DNA of 64,000 bases from Ipomoea triloba (lineage: Eukaryota > Streptophyta > Magnoliopsida > Solanales > Convolvulaceae): NCBI RefSeq assembly GCF_003576645.1, contig NC_044916.1:572940-636939 (forward strand), written 5' to 3'. Shown here piece by piece: positions 11,800-22,456 of the stretch. The position numbers and the translations under genes are program-made. The notes below the pieces were generated by a model, which did no database searches, had not been told where the DNA came from, and saw only the letters and a program-made list of their open reading frames with translations. Position 1 is the stretch's first letter. Every line of letters starts with the position of its first letter.

Positions 11800-13600
11800 G
11801 CAAGCACCAGTGAGGGCGCTAATCTTGGAATTGGCCGCCAATTTTTCTAAACATCTAAATATGGTAATATTGTTTTAAAAAAAAATCAATATCTTTATTT
11901 GGTATTATTTACTCTTTTTTTTTAAAAAAAAATTGTTGTACTCCATTATACATTACAATGTAAGGCTGGCATTTTAAAAATTTTCAATTAATTCAATCTA
12001 TTAATATACAAATTGAATTAGATTTTTTGAATTGATATTAATTTTTGATTAAGTAATGATACATACAATTTTTTTTTTTTTTTTTTTACAACAACATATG
12101 GGAGCATTATTGAAGGTGGGCTCACATGTAAATCGATTTTCTTTTAAATTAGTAGGTAAGAAAATATTCAAAAAAAAAAGCAATCAATTCATTTTCAAGA
12201 AGAGTTTGTGTAGCGACCTAAGGGGCCATCAATGAGTTGAGCCATAGTTCTCCATGAATGATGCATTCGTAAAGAAGTTTACATCTATGTTCTATCCTTC
12301 TCTGTTAATATGTATGGACTACTAACTTGATTTTTGGCCCCCCTAATAACTACCTATCTTGCTCTTAATTATACATCTCTAACAAGTTTAACAAAGGTTT
12401 TCGAGGATAACACACTTTAATTTGATAATTTTGTGATCACTTACTCCACTCAATCTCAATGCTATGTGATCCCTTTCACCATACAAGCTGGATATTGTTA
12501 TGATCTTGTCCCCATTTTACTTGTAGCAACTAGCAACCATTCATATTGGGTATGATACAATTTTTCTTTAAGTTGTTCCATCACCATTCCTCCATCTTCA
12601 AAGTTACCAAATTGCTATATGGCAAATTAAAACCCGCTCTCCACTTGCAAGCTGATTAAGTGATTTTTAAGGCCAGTTGTAGCAACACAATCTTAGTCAA
12701 ATTGGTCTCGACAGTACTTGATAATTAAAAGATTTTGAGTTCAGTTCTTTATAAAGTTGACTAATGGCCTTCGGTTGAGCGGATAGGCTAATTAAAATAA
12801 TAAAAAAATTACATTTTTAATTTCGTCACTAAGTTATAGGATAATTATAGAATCCGTCCCTAAGTGTTGGTTGTGCTTACTTTTCGCCTCTAAGCTATCA
12901 TTGACATTGCATTTTTTGTCATTATATTAACTTTTTGTGCTTACTTTTCGTCCCTAAACTATACTAAAGTTGACAATTTTAGTGTTAACTTCATGTTGTT
13001 TGCATGGTGGATGCTCCACTCAGCAATAAGCAAACATGATTATTCTCATTATCGCTATAAATACTATTTCCCGTTTCTGGATTTATTTTTATCAACTTCA
13101 ACTTCTTCATCACTCCTATTCTAAGTCCGAGCAAAAGAATATAATGTAAAGACTTTGCATTATATATATTATATTTTGAGTACTATTGACTCTGGTATAT
13201 TTTTCAAGTAAACAAAATTGTAGTGAGTTGTGTTAAAATCAAAACTACAATTAAAGTTCTTACTTTTTACAGGCGATAAGTTAGTTAGAGATTTGGGAGG
13301 AAATGTCGGACAACTTTAGAAATTTTTAAAAAAATTATGATCATTATTTTTTATCATCCCATTAAAAGTCGCTAAAAACATCATATCGACAATCACCAAA
13401 TATCATAATTTGATTTTTTTTTTGTTTATTTGTTGGATAGTTGGTATTAAATTATCTTTCTACCATATTTTGTCATGTTTAATTTATTAAGCACATATGA
13501 AGTGAGTGAATAAAATGGTTTGTAACATATTTTCAACTTTTCTAACAAATACCAAAGAAATTGATTGTTTTACATGATGACTTTGAAATATAATTGTTTA
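11800..13600. other. AT-rich intergenic DNA between MADS copies
   Basis: Contains homopolymer A/T runs (11876-11933 and 12069-12087) and, at about 12825-12990, repeated phrases such as ttcgtccctaaRctat and tgtgcttacttttcgYc typical of degenerate transposon sequence. No gene is seen. Confidence 0.45.
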
Positions 13601-13633
13601 ACACCAGAATGCTAGGGTTCATCAGGAGCTCTG

Positions 13634-13672
13634 CACGGTGCACGCACGGGAATGACACGCCATTTAAGGATG
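13634..13672 (+). pseudogene. Possible fragment of an AGL62-like C-terminal region
   Basis: The sequence gtgcacgcacgggaatgacacgccatttaa resembles the stretch in the decayed copy at about 13974-14005 (ggtgcacggaaatggcacgcc) and, more loosely, the tail of the intact gene. It lies directly before the duplicated promoter, so it could be the end of a third copy. It is short and uncertain. Confidence 0.3.
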
Positions 13673-13680
13673 AACCAATG

Positions 13681-14119
13681 CAAAACCAGCTGAATAATCC
13701 TATAAATATGTTTATGTTATAAGCTTAGGAGAACATAATAAATTAGCAAACTTAAGCTTAATTATCATATCCTTGAGAAGCTAAGGTTAGCAATGGCGGC
13801 TAGAACAAGTAGGGGCAGGCAAAGGGTTGAGATGGTGAAGATGCAGAACATAGAGCAAAGTCACGTTCTCGAATCGCCGTGCCGAACTTTTCAAGAAGGC
13901 CGGCCAGCGAGTTTTCATGAAAAATCTGATGATGAAAGACATTCACCGGAAAGCTGGTCACCTTATTATGGCGGTGCACGGAAATGGCACGCCGGCCATA
14001 TATTTAACTCATATGGCTACCGAGGGCTCAACTTTGGCACTGGTGGTGGCGGCGGCGCCGCGGCTTTAGCTTTCCCTGGTTCTGGTTCCATGGCAATTAG
14101 TGGCTACTATACAATGTAG
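13681..14119 (+). pseudogene. Decayed AGL62-like MADS-box copy with retained promoter
   Basis: Bases 13681-13735 duplicate the core promoter of the gene at 11115, TATA box included. The open frame 13793-14119 (108 residues) starts like the intact gene with GRQRVEMVKMQN, then leaves the MADS frame just after: small indels shift the frame, although the DNA still matches the KRR..LFKKA region. It then jumps to the C-terminal part, so about 400 bp are missing (most of the MADS domain and the coiled coil). Parts of the Gly-rich tail remain. The product could not form a MADS fold. Whether the promoter is still active cannot be seen. Confidence 0.82.
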
Positions 14120-14214
14120 TCTTTCCAATATGAGCTGCAAGCACCAGTGATGTATCCAAGTCTAGTGGTTATTTTGGAGCGTCTAAGTATTTAATCTTGG
14201 AGCAGAGCACGCAA

Positions 14215-14219
14215 GCGGG

Positions 14220-14262
<43 letters not shown>

Positions 14263-14287
14263 GCGTGTTCGATCCACGCTCACCGCA
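14215..14287 (+). tRNA. tRNA-Phe (anticodon GAA)
   Basis: A 73-base cloverleaf starting gcggggatagctcagttggg. The acceptor stem gcggg(g)a pairs with the 3' end ctcaccgc plus discriminator A. The D-loop A box is tagctcagttgg, the anticodon loop is tgaagat with GAA at 14248-14250, and the T arm is gtgttcgatccac. It has no intron and no encoded CCA. The sequence is the classic plant cytosolic tRNA-Phe. A T-run at about 14302 can serve as the Pol III stop. Confidence 0.96.
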
Positions 14288-14445
14288 ATCTTCGGATTTA
14301 ACGTTTTACACCTTTGTCGGTCTTGATTCCTGACAAGTGACAGTCTAAAATCTGATAACCTACATTTTTGTTTGTTTGCTTGTTTTTTTTTTTTCCCCCA
14401 CTAAATAACTAAAATTCAATGTTTTCAAAAGAAAAAGAAAAAAAA

Positions 14446-14685
14446 ATTAAAATTCAATATTTAATGGATAACATTTAAAAAAAGAAACTTGGACTTTTCA
14501 AAATATAATTTTATAATAATGTTTAAAGAAAGCTTCAAAATTTCAATTGTTGTCATAATAGCCAAACTAAAATTTAATATTGAATGGATAACATTTTTTT
14601 TTACGTGGGCTTTTCAAAATTCAATTTTATAATAATGTTCAAAGAAAGCTTCAAGTTTTCAATTGTTGTCATAATAGCCATTGCA
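14446..14685. repeat. Tandem duplication of about 120 bp
   Basis: Two adjacent copies share taatggataacatt, cttttcaaaat, ataattttataataatg and caattgttgtcataatagcc; the second starts at about 14570. AT-rich and non-coding. Confidence 0.7.
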
Positions 14686-14689
14686 TAAG

Positions 14690-15390
14690 TTCATGAGTTA
14701 ATTAAAAGTTTACTTGTTTAAAATTTGAAATTCATCGCTATGAAACTTGTTTGGTGATAATCGTAGTAAGCGGAAGATGGAAAGAAGGTTGAGGAAGTGA
14801 ACTCCTTCAGAATGTCGTTCTCTAAGGATATGATGACGAATGTGAGTTGAACAATGCGTGACTAAGCACAAGGGCGTAGGAGCACTAAAAAGCTAAATCC
14901 CGAAGCTAACCAAGGAAGAATCATCAAAACAATAAGTAAAAGTAAAGTAACAAGCAAATGTAATGAAAGAGTAAACAAGCTAATTGTAATCAAGTGAATG
15001 GAGAAGAACTTGGACCAGGTGTTCCTTGATGGGATGCAATAGAATGACTCTAGATATAGAAAGTAGTGTAATGTATTAATCACGATTCTTGAAAGATGTT
15101 TTCCATTGCCAAAGCTACTCTTGTGGTCTATTCACAAACCCTATCCATATATAAATATATATATTATTAATTATAGATTTAAGAGTCAAAGAGTGTTAAA
15201 GTAACACTATAATAAAATTATAATAAGTGAGATCAAAATGACTAATGAATATAGCCGGCTATTCACACCATGATTTGGGATATATCGTGTGTATCTCAGT
15301 TTGGCACATGTCTCGACTATGACTATTTTGTCTCTTCTTCTACTAAATCGAATCATTAAATTGAAATGTTAAAACTATTGATAAATCTAA
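14690..15390. other. Intergenic DNA without recognisable gene
   Basis: AT-rich, with a short minus-strand frame (14862-15083) that resembles nothing I know and has no splice or promoter support. Confidence 0.4.
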
Positions 15391-15402
15391 ACTCCACTTA
15401 GG

Positions 15403-15979
15403 TGGGTTGTTATGCCGTGGACCCAAGTCCTGGGTCTACATTCACATACACTATACTCTACATTCACAATTTGTAAACTTCACATTCACACATTACAGGA
15501 TTATATGTTTAGTAACAATACTCTACATTCACATACACTATACTCTACATTCACAATTTGTAAACTCCACATTCACACATTCAAAACTCTATATTCACAG
15601 GTCCTATACTCCACATTCACAACTTAAGAACTTCACATTCACACATTACAGGGTTACAAGTTGCTAGAACTTCTTAACTCTATTACATATTCACACATGC
15701 ATAACTCTACATTCACGATTTCTATACTCCATATTCACAATTTGAAACCTCCACATTCACACATTTCTGGACAACTCTACATTCACACAATCATAAATCT
15801 ATATTCACAATTTCTATACTCTACATTCACACTTTGAAACCTCTACATTCACACATTTTTGGACAACTCTATATTTAGCAATATGTTTACTAATTAAAAA
15901 AAAAAAGAAGACAAAAACGACGTAGTTTTGGACCCAGGTCCACCTTGCAAGGTGGACCTGGTCCACAGCATAATTTGCC
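15403..15979. mobile_element. Non-autonomous Mutator-like element carrying a minisatellite
   Basis: The element is flanked by the 9-bp direct repeat ccacttagg (15394-15402 and 15980-15988), the duplication length made by Mutator-type transposases. Its ends are imperfect inverted repeats: tgttatgccgtggaccca at the left and ggtccacagcataatttgcc at the right. Most of the inside (about 15436-15866) is an imperfect minisatellite built on tctacattcacacatt and variants. Near the right end are acgacgtagttttgg and the palindrome ggtccaccttgcaaggtggacc. It shares end sequences with the elements at 26356-27368. Confidence 0.75.
15436..15866. repeat. Minisatellite inside the Mutator-like element
   Basis: About twenty copies of (a)ctctaYattcacaNNNt-type units of roughly 20-27 bp with many variants. 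The plus-strand open frames here are a by-product of the repeat. Confidence 0.85.
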
Positions 15980-15989
15980 CCACTTAGGC

Positions 15990-16555
15990 TGGTGGGTTAC
16001 TTAGGCCCACATATATTAATCCCAACGAACTAATTTATTAAAGTATGGAAGTGATATTGAGAGCAACCTCATTTAAGTTAGTCGGACAGTTAACTTGATG
16101 AGTATGATTTTTTTAGTCTTAACTCTTAAGCTAGTCCGTGATCCAGTCATGCTCGGATTAACTCGATCACCCTCCTGACTCTTAACCGTTATACGGGTTA
16201 GAATCGAAATCAATTTACTAGATCGAATTATCCCGTCAATAACAAACATGTGCACAAATCTATATACGTACGTACGGCTAAAATTATCCAATTTTATCAT
16301 GATATGTATGTTAGATTCTTTATGTAACCCATATATATCAATCAAACTTCCCATCAAGGATAAATTATAAGTTCCTAAACAAACAACCTGTCTTATATGC
16401 TAAGATAATAACAGTGTTTTATATGTACCACCAGAAATAGAAATTATAATATAACTTTATCTCATTACTAAATAACAAGAAAAAACCTCGTGCCAATTAA
16501 ACCAATAAGGAAAAAATACAGCACACAATTCATATATGTCCATTTCTAGGCCCAC
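15990..16555. other. Upstream intergenic DNA of the second AGL62-like gene
   Basis: Ordinary AT-rich sequence. No gene or clear repeat is seen. Confidence 0.4.
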
Positions 16556-16559
16556 AAAA

Positions 16560-16677
16560 CCTTATAAAAACACCCCTCCATCCTCATTCTTCATGAACAT
16601 CTGAATCCTTTACCGACACAAAAGGTAAAATTCTCTAGTCCTGAAGCCCCAGGCTCTGAATTCTTGACCGATCAGAG
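16560..16677 (+). promoter_or_regulatory. Core promoter and 5'UTR of AGL62-like gene 2
   Basis: The TATA-type sequence ccttataaaaacaccc lies at about 16560, about 115 bp before the ATG and ahead of a pyrimidine-rich leader. Unlike the first gene and its decayed copy, this promoter is not part of the shared duplication. Confidence 0.55.
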
Positions 16678-17373
16678 ATGGCGAGGAAGTGTAAGGGGAG
16701 ACAAAAGATCGAGATGACGAGGATGTCGAAGGAGAGCAATCTTCTGGTGACGTTCTCGAAGCGGCGGTCGGGTCTGTTCAAGAAAGCGAGCGAGCTGAGC
16801 ACTCTGTGCGGGGTGGAGATCGCCATCATCGTGTTCTCGCCCGGGAAGAAGGTGTTCTCGTTCGGGCACCCGTGCGTGGACGCGGTGGTGGACCGTTTCC
16901 TGGCCCGGAGCCCGCCGCCCCAGCCGGCGGCCGCCTCGAACACCTCGCAGCTGATCGAGGCGCACCGAAACGCGAGCGTGCGGGAGCTGAACGTGCAGCT
17001 GATGGAGATCCTGAGCCAGGCCGAGCTGGAGAAGAAGCGGGGCGAGGAGCTGACGAAGATGAGGAAGGAGAGCGCGAGAAAATGGTGGTGGGAGAGCCCC
17101 GTGGGGGAGCTCGGCCTGGAGGAGCTGGAGCAGCTGAAAGTGGCCATGGAGGAGCTGAAGAGCGGCGTGGGGAAACAGATGGAGAAGCTAGTGGTGGAGG
17201 CTTCGAACCCTAATCTCTACTTTGGAGGAGGGGCGGCTTCGTCGTCTACCTCCAAGGGATTAGGGTTGTTTGATGAGGCTAAGGGTTCTTCTGGGCTTGG
17301 CCTCTCTGTCACCCCTCATCACCATCTTCATGGTTTTGCCAACTTTGGCTATGGCGGTCGTGGCTTCTTTTGA
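16678..17373 (+). CDS. AGL62-like type I (M-alpha) MADS-box transcription factor, second copy
   Basis: A single-exon frame of 231 residues. The MADS domain (about 1-60) includes GRQKIEMTRMSKESNLLVTF, the basic LFKKASELSTLCGVEIAI core and VFSPGKKVFSFGHPCVDAVV. A charged helical region (about 90-180, LIEAHRNASVRELNVQLM onward) is followed by a Ser/Gly-rich tail ending in His-rich and aromatic residues. It is a clear paralogue of the gene at 11115, sharing the LIEAHRNA and ELSTLCGV segments. The coding region is far more GC-rich than its surroundings, with many G/C third positions. A DNA-binding nuclear role, most likely in female gametophyte or endosperm, is inferred from the family. Confidence 0.92.
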   Translation: MARKCKGRQKIEMTRMSKESNLLVTFSKRRSGLFKKASELSTLCGVEIAIIVFSPGKKVFSFGHPCVDAVVDRFLARSPPPQPAAASNTSQLIEAHRNASVRELNVQLMEILSQAELEKKRGEELTKMRKESARKWWWESPVGELGLEELEQLKVAMEELKSGVGKQMEKLVVEASNPNLYFGGGAASSSTSKGLGLFDEAKGSSGLGLSVTPHHHLHGFANFGYGGRGFF

Positions 17374-17639
17374 TCATCAGATCATCCCATATTGGCCTAC
17401 ATAATGCATTAATAATTCATGATGGTTATTACATATATATATTCTTCAAATTTTAGTTAATTTTATGAGATTATTATAATAAATTTGTTCTCCTGCAACA
17501 TGTGGTATGATGATGAACAACTTTATAAATATGATGGCACTTTTTTTTTTCTTTTAATTTTGATCAATTCATCATTTCATCCTGCTGTTTTTTTTGACAC
17601 AAAAGAATCTTAATGCATTAAATCAGAAGTAAAAACAAT

Positions 17640-17780
17640 CTACAAGGTAGAAACACTAAGTGGACATCCATTCCTTAAAATGGTTTTCCTAGTCACAATG
17701 TGGGCGGCATGATTAACAAATTGCCTAACATAAAGAAAACTTACACCTTTTATAGTGGATGCAGTTTCTTTAAAGTCATC
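17640..17780 (-). pseudogene. LINE RNase H-like C-terminal fragment
   Basis: The minus strand from 17780 reads in frame to a stop at 17640-17642. It contains FLYVRQFVNHAAHIVTR, which matches the FVRR..N.AAH..AR tail of the RNase H-like domain (RVT_3 type) found at the end of plant LINE ORF2 and LINE-derived genes. A stop lies just upstream, so only about 46 residues remain. It is a dead fragment in the 3' flank of the MADS gene. Confidence 0.65.
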
Positions 17781-17784
17781 TACT

Positions 17785-18285
17785 ATATATAATACCTAAA
17801 GTAGAGTAACAAAGAGTTCGATTTTATAGCATGAACAACCAGATGCGAGTTCATATCAATATCAATATCATACTGCCCTGGTGTGTTTCTGTCACAAAAA
17901 AGTTAAAACGAAACTTTTAATCAACTATCATAAACGGACTCAAATTTTATCCACTACTAAAATAAGTGTACACAAATTCTATTCATCTTTTACTGGAACT
18001 TTTGAGCTGCATAAACATATTTATTTCTTATCATGATTGTCAAAAAAAAAAAAAAACTCTGGCAATTATGTTATTTACATAACCAGTACTTTTTGGCAAA
18101 TTACAGTGCTATGTAAACCATAATAAAAGTATATTTTTAATATACTAAAAGTACATTATTTGTGTATTGAATTATATTATTTGATAGTATAATCTACACA
18201 GCTGTATTCACACAATAATGATTGGTTATTTACATGACCAATACTTTTTCCATCGGACTCCTTAGTGGATGGAAATCTACCAAAT
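17785..18285. other. Intergenic DNA
   Basis: AT-rich, with no gene seen. The phrase ttatttacatRaccaRtacttttt recurs (about 18071 and 18226), suggesting a small duplicated or inverted element. Confidence 0.4.
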
Positions 18286-18440
18286 ACTAATAATAATAAT
18301 AATAATAATGCCAAGGTCTTGTGGTCTAGTGGCACCAAATTGCACTCCCATATAAGAGGTTGTGGGTTTGAGCCTCATTAGCGGTATTGATTCGTTGTGC
18401 TTAGATACTAAGTAGTACTTAATAATAAATATAGAAGGCT
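18286..18440 (+). mobile_element. tRNA-derived SINE-like element next to an (AAT)n microsatellite
   Basis: An A-box-like tggtctagtggcacc (about 18322) and B-box-like gggtttgagcctc (18364) are spaced as in tRNA-derived SINEs. An (AAT)n tract at 18286-18309 lies on the 5' side and an AT-rich tail follows to about 18440. It has no coding capacity. Confidence 0.5.
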
Positions 18441-18449
18441 AGTTAACCA

Positions 18450-19110
18450 GAAATTGGACATTAATTTTTAACTAAAAGGGACGGAAATACTTGTGTTTTT
18501 AGAAGTGTAGGTAAACTTTATTTTCTTGAGATAATGCTACTAAGGCATTAATTGAATTGGCTTTGAGTTCAGAGTTAAGGTCAGATTTCTAATCCAAAAA
18601 TTAGAATGTTAATATTTCATAAGCAAATACAGTAAATAATTAAATGGATATATATGAATTTTTCATTACTTTTCTGCCAAGACAACTCCCATTCATCTTC
18701 TAATGGTATGAATCCTAAATCTTGATTTACCAAGAATGGAAAATCTACTATCACTACTAACTTTCAGCATTTGAAACATGTGGGGATTATAAGTTATTTG
18801 CCTCATTTTTAGCATTTTAAACATGTGAATCTCATTTGTATTTCTTTTTTTGGGTGGCGCATGAAACCGTTGTCTTTATTCGAGGTTGTGTTACTGTAAT
18901 AACTAGGAAGACCCTGTGTGACAGGTTTGACCGAGAGGATATTGGCAAGAAACAAACTCATAACTTTGTGGTACGAATTGAAAATCATGCTCTACCCCAT
19001 TGACCACCCCTGTCAGGACTGTATTTTGGTTTCTATTTCATGAAACATTGATTTTTTTTTTTTCTTGACATTTGTGAGAAATGGCATAACTCTTTATTGT
19101 TTGATGCTCC
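18450..19110. other. Intergenic DNA
   Basis: Nothing recognisable beyond a likely degenerate repeat at about 18850-19020 (contains ctaggaagaccctgtgtgac). Confidence 0.35.
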
Positions 19111-19149
19111 ATAATTGGCTTCATATAAGCTTACTCATTTACTTGTTCA

Positions 19150-19410
19150 TCTCTCCAACACTACCAACCCGTGGTCTTTCATTTGTCTAGTCTCGCCAAC
19201 CTGTGGTCTTTCACTCTTTCGTCCTCTGTCTAGTCTCACCAGCCAGTGGTCTTTCGTTTGTCCATCTAGCTCGATCTACCAACTCATGGTCTTTTGTCTG
19301 TCCAGCCCTAGTAGCTCACCTACCCGTGATCTTTCATTTGTCCATCCAGCCCTACCAACTCGTGGTCTTTCGCCTGTCCAGCCCTAGTAGCTCGTGGTCT
19401 ATCGATCTGT
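19150..19410. repeat. Imperfect minisatellite
   Basis: About seven units of ccaactcgtggtctttcRYYtgtcc and variants, some joined by agccctagtagctc. Short frames over it are repeat by-products. It lies 550 bp beyond the 3' end of the next gene. Confidence 0.75.
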
Positions 19411-19963
19411 GTTGCCACTGCATTCAAGCTTCCATTTTTCATGGCATTGGCTGCTAGAGTGGACCAAAGTATGGATGCTTGTAAGCCATTTTCACAAAAT
19501 CTGAGCAAAATCAAGGCAGACAGATCAAGAATGGTGACAATCTTTCTCCTTGGATGCTTCATTGCCAATTAACAGCAACATTTAACTGGCTGGAAGTGTA
19601 TATTCATTGATCTGCAACCTGTTTTCTGTAATTACTTGCCTTCATTATTGTTCATTGAGTTTTGATTAATGAATGAAGAGTGCATTGGAATTCAAGATTT
19701 TGTAATAGGTCAATAGCAGTAAGTTCAGAAAATCATAAACAGATTAAGAACAACAAAACCACAATTTGATATACAAGAGTTGATTATACAGAACCCAACT
19801 TTGCCTGCATTTTGCCCACAAAGTTGTAATTGAAAGCATTCATAGAACTTTTTGCAGATTCATAAACTAAAGAGTGAATTAAACAAAAAAGAAGAAAGGA
19901 ATTATAATAATAATTTGAGCTGCAGTAGAAGTATTCAGTACGTGCCGGGTATATTATACAGTT

Positions 19964-21283
19964 TCATTTTGCTGCAAGATCTTCGGTGTTACTTCCTTCG
20001 GTTTGTATTTCTGGAAGAGTTTCGAGATCATTGCGTACATCTTTCTCATCCAGGGAAAACGATGAATCGGAGGAGTCAATCAGATCTTCGATTTCACCTA
20101 TGTTCTCAGTATTGAAGGACTCGAACTGTTCGTCTACACTGCCTGTTTCATCGACAGTTCCAGATTTCTCAGCATCAGTAGCATCGAAGGAATCTATTGT
20201 TGTGGACCATCGGTCATCCTCTATTGTGAACCGAGGATGACCATGTACCGATACAGAAGATTTTGAGTGATTAGATTCAGCTGAGGAATCTGATTGGGTT
20301 GATTCTGCATCCTCGTTTTTTAAAGTTGTTAAATTAGAATCATCGTTTTGCTCCAAAGTTGTGTTTCCCAAGTTAGAGCCTTCCCCGGCAGTTTTATCAC
20401 TCGAAGTAACATTGTTGTACTGAGTAGAATCCAAATTTGACTGTGCTCTTTTCTCGATGGGTAAATCATTTGCCTCCCCGGTCTTCTCTGTCAAATTTCT
20501 TTCCACGGGATGACCATTTAGCCCTTCAATACTAGTTACATTGGTGGATGAAGTACCCTGAGATTCTTCGTGGCCTGTTGTATGATCTTGCACGGGTGTC
20601 GTGTCTTGACCATCGCTAATTTCCTTGTCGTTATTGACTTCGCCTGCCTGTTCCAGAACATTTACCTCAGAATTCTCGCTTACTTCCTCCGTGCTACTGT
20701 TCTCGTTTTCAGTGGTGACCTCTTGCGTGTCATGAGTTACTGCACTTGAAGCATCGTCTGCTTTATATAGTACCTCTTGTGCCTCGTGCTTACTCCCCGA
20801 ATCCTCATCGTTTTCATTGTCCTCGGAATTCTCGTCCTGCCCTTCACCGTTATTGTCATCAGAATCTCTTTCCTCACCTACCGCTTCGTCTTCTCGCTCA
20901 ACCTCAACGTCATTTTTCTCCCGATCACGTTCTTCTAAATCGTCATCTCCACCTCCTCTACCTTCATCGTTCTTCCGCTCAGAGTTGTTGTCTTGCTCTA
21001 GCTCATCTTCTTCCACTTCCATGCCACGCTCCTCATCACTATTAGCTATTCCCTTCGAGTCGGGGAGGTATTTTCGTCCTAAATTTGGACCGCCATCGCT
21101 GCTTCCTGTTTTCTGAGACAAACTCGACTCGTTCCCTTCAAACTGTTTCTTCTTCTCGTGGGACTGTTTCACTTGGTAAACCAGCCAAAGGCAAACCGCG
21201 AGCAACACACAGATTTGCAGAATGTTCTTCACCTTAAATCCTCTCGATCTATTCATCCTCCCACTAGGCGACTGCTTGTACAT
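19964..21283 (-). CDS. Type II acidic membrane protein of unknown function
   Basis: A single coding exon, with ATG at 21283, for 439 residues. The N-terminus MYKQSPSGRMNRSRGFKVKN is basic, then comes one membrane segment (about 22-38, ILQICVLLAVCLWLVYQV), then a long soluble region very rich in Glu, Asp, Ser, Asn and Thr with no Cys. The topology is that of a type II (N-in) signal-anchored protein with its acidic part in the lumen or outside. Such proteins are conserved in dicots and often annotated as 'dentin sialophosphoprotein-like' because of composition, not ancestry. No catalytic motif is seen and no function is assigned. An upstream in-frame TTG is not a start. Confidence 0.88.
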   Translation of the reverse strand: MYKQSPSGRMNRSRGFKVKNILQICVLLAVCLWLVYQVKQSHEKKKQFEGNESSLSQKTGSSDGGPNLGRKYLPDSKGIANSDEERGMEVEEDELEQDNNSERKNDEGRGGGDDDLEERDREKNDVEVEREDEAVGEERDSDDNNGEGQDENSEDNENDEDSGSKHEAQEVLYKADDASSAVTHDTQEVTTENENSSTEEVSENSEVNVLEQAGEVNNDKEISDGQDTTPVQDHTTGHEESQGTSSTNVTSIEGLNGHPVERNLTEKTGEANDLPIEKRAQSNLDSTQYNNVTSSDKTAGEGSNLGNTTLEQNDDSNLTTLKNEDAESTQSDSSAESNHSKSSVSVHGHPRFTIEDDRWSTTIDSFDATDAEKSGTVDETGSVDEQFESFNTENIGEIEDLIDSSDSSFSLDEKDVRNDLETLPEIQTEGSNTEDLAAK

Positions 21284-21298
21284 GACGAGAGACAAGAA

Positions 21299-22303
21299 CT
21301 ATATCTCAATATCCCCTCCCTGTTTCATAAACGAGCAAGAAACACTAAAATTATGCAAATTCTACCACTACCCTTAACTATCATCAAGTACAAATAACCA
21401 GACAACGAAAGCTGTGAACCAAATAACCACTACTGATTACATTCACAAGCTCCAATTTATACACAACATATCAACTACAGATAACCAGAGAAAGAAAGCA
21501 TTGAACCAAATAGCCATTTCTTCTTACATTCCTAGGGTTCGATGTACAGATAATCTCGATATCTAGTCATCTCAAGTCTCAACCAAATAGCACAAAAATA
21601 TGTATAAATGCATTTTCAAGGAAAAAGATTGCCCAAGAACTGCCACTAAATATCTATTAAAGGGAGCAGAATAAACAATAAAATGCAATAGAAACTGTAA
21701 TCATCACAATCAGATCTTTCCCATTACTGCAAAGTTTCTGCAGAGAGAATTCTTAATCTTCAAACACTGACAATGAAACTGGAAAGAACAAAAACCTTGG
21801 AGCATTGATCTTTGCATCATTCACTAATTCCACACTCAAAACACTACAAAGACAAGAAAACCCCCTTCAAGCCTAACAAACATTCATCAAATTAAACATC
21901 AAAACACCAAACCCATTTCCAAAAACATCCAATTTATGGTAAAGAATTGCCCATTACTGCACCCAAATTCCTCAGTATAAGCAAAGATTGAAACTTTGGC
22001 CACTAATTCACATCACTAAAAACTAAAAGATACATAAAAGAACTGCAACAAGCTTAAAGATTAGAACTTTGGGCAATTCTTGAACAACACAAAATACCAA
22101 CACCAAACCCATTTCCAAAAACATCCAATTTATGGTAAATAATTACCCATTCAGCCCATTACTGCACCCAAATTCCTCAGTATAAACAAAAAATTGAAAC
22201 TTTGCCCACTAATTCACATCACTGAAAACTAAAAGATACATAAGAGAACTGCAACAAGCTTAAAGATTAGAACTTTGGGCAATTCTTGAACAACACAAAA
22301 TAC
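21299..22303 (-). other. Probable 5'UTR intron of the type II membrane protein gene
   Basis: On the minus strand, acatccag|gtattttg (donor at 22303) and gagatatag|ttcttg (acceptor ending 21299) would remove 1005 bp and join a leader to the exon 15 bp before the ATG. The intron is T/A-rich. It contains a tandem duplication of about 195 bp next to the donor. Confidence 0.6.
21903..22303. repeat. Tandem duplication within the 5'UTR intron
   Basis: Two copies (about 21903-22098 and 22099-22303) share caccaaacccatttccaaaa, actgcacccaaattcctcag and caagcttaaagattagaact, ending in caacacaaaatacc. The duplication copied the donor-side sequence, so a decoy donor exists at about 22098. Confidence 0.75.
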
Positions 22304-22439
22304 CTGGATGTGGGTAAGAGACTGAGGTCTGAAGAAATCAGCAGAGTGACCACACAATAGAAAATCTCAGCTCCAAACTACAGCAATTGGATAAACACTA
22401 TCAACTTGTTTATTGTCAACGAGTGCCCCTTAGCTTTTT

Positions 22440-22456
22440 AGACAGATATAAAGACA
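22440..22456 (-). promoter_or_regulatory. Candidate TATA box of the type II membrane protein gene
   Basis: On the minus strand gtctttatatctgtc gives a TATA-like core about 140 bp upstream of the proposed donor. This fits a short untranslated first exon. The assignment is positional. Confidence 0.4.

Noticed and set aside
15436..15866. CRISPR-like array
   Set aside because: The repeats are imperfect and contiguous, with no regular unique spacers, in a plant transposon; it is a minisatellite.
16806..17213. 135-residue frame inside the second MADS gene
   Set aside because: A GC-rich +2 frame shadow; the MADS frame is clearly coding.
19115..19457. Ser/Pro-rich frames at 19.1-19.5 kb
   Set aside because: They follow an imperfect minisatellite and have no start context or homology.
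20746..21116. Plus-strand frames opposite the type II membrane protein
   Set aside because: Antisense shadows of acidic codons without any domain.
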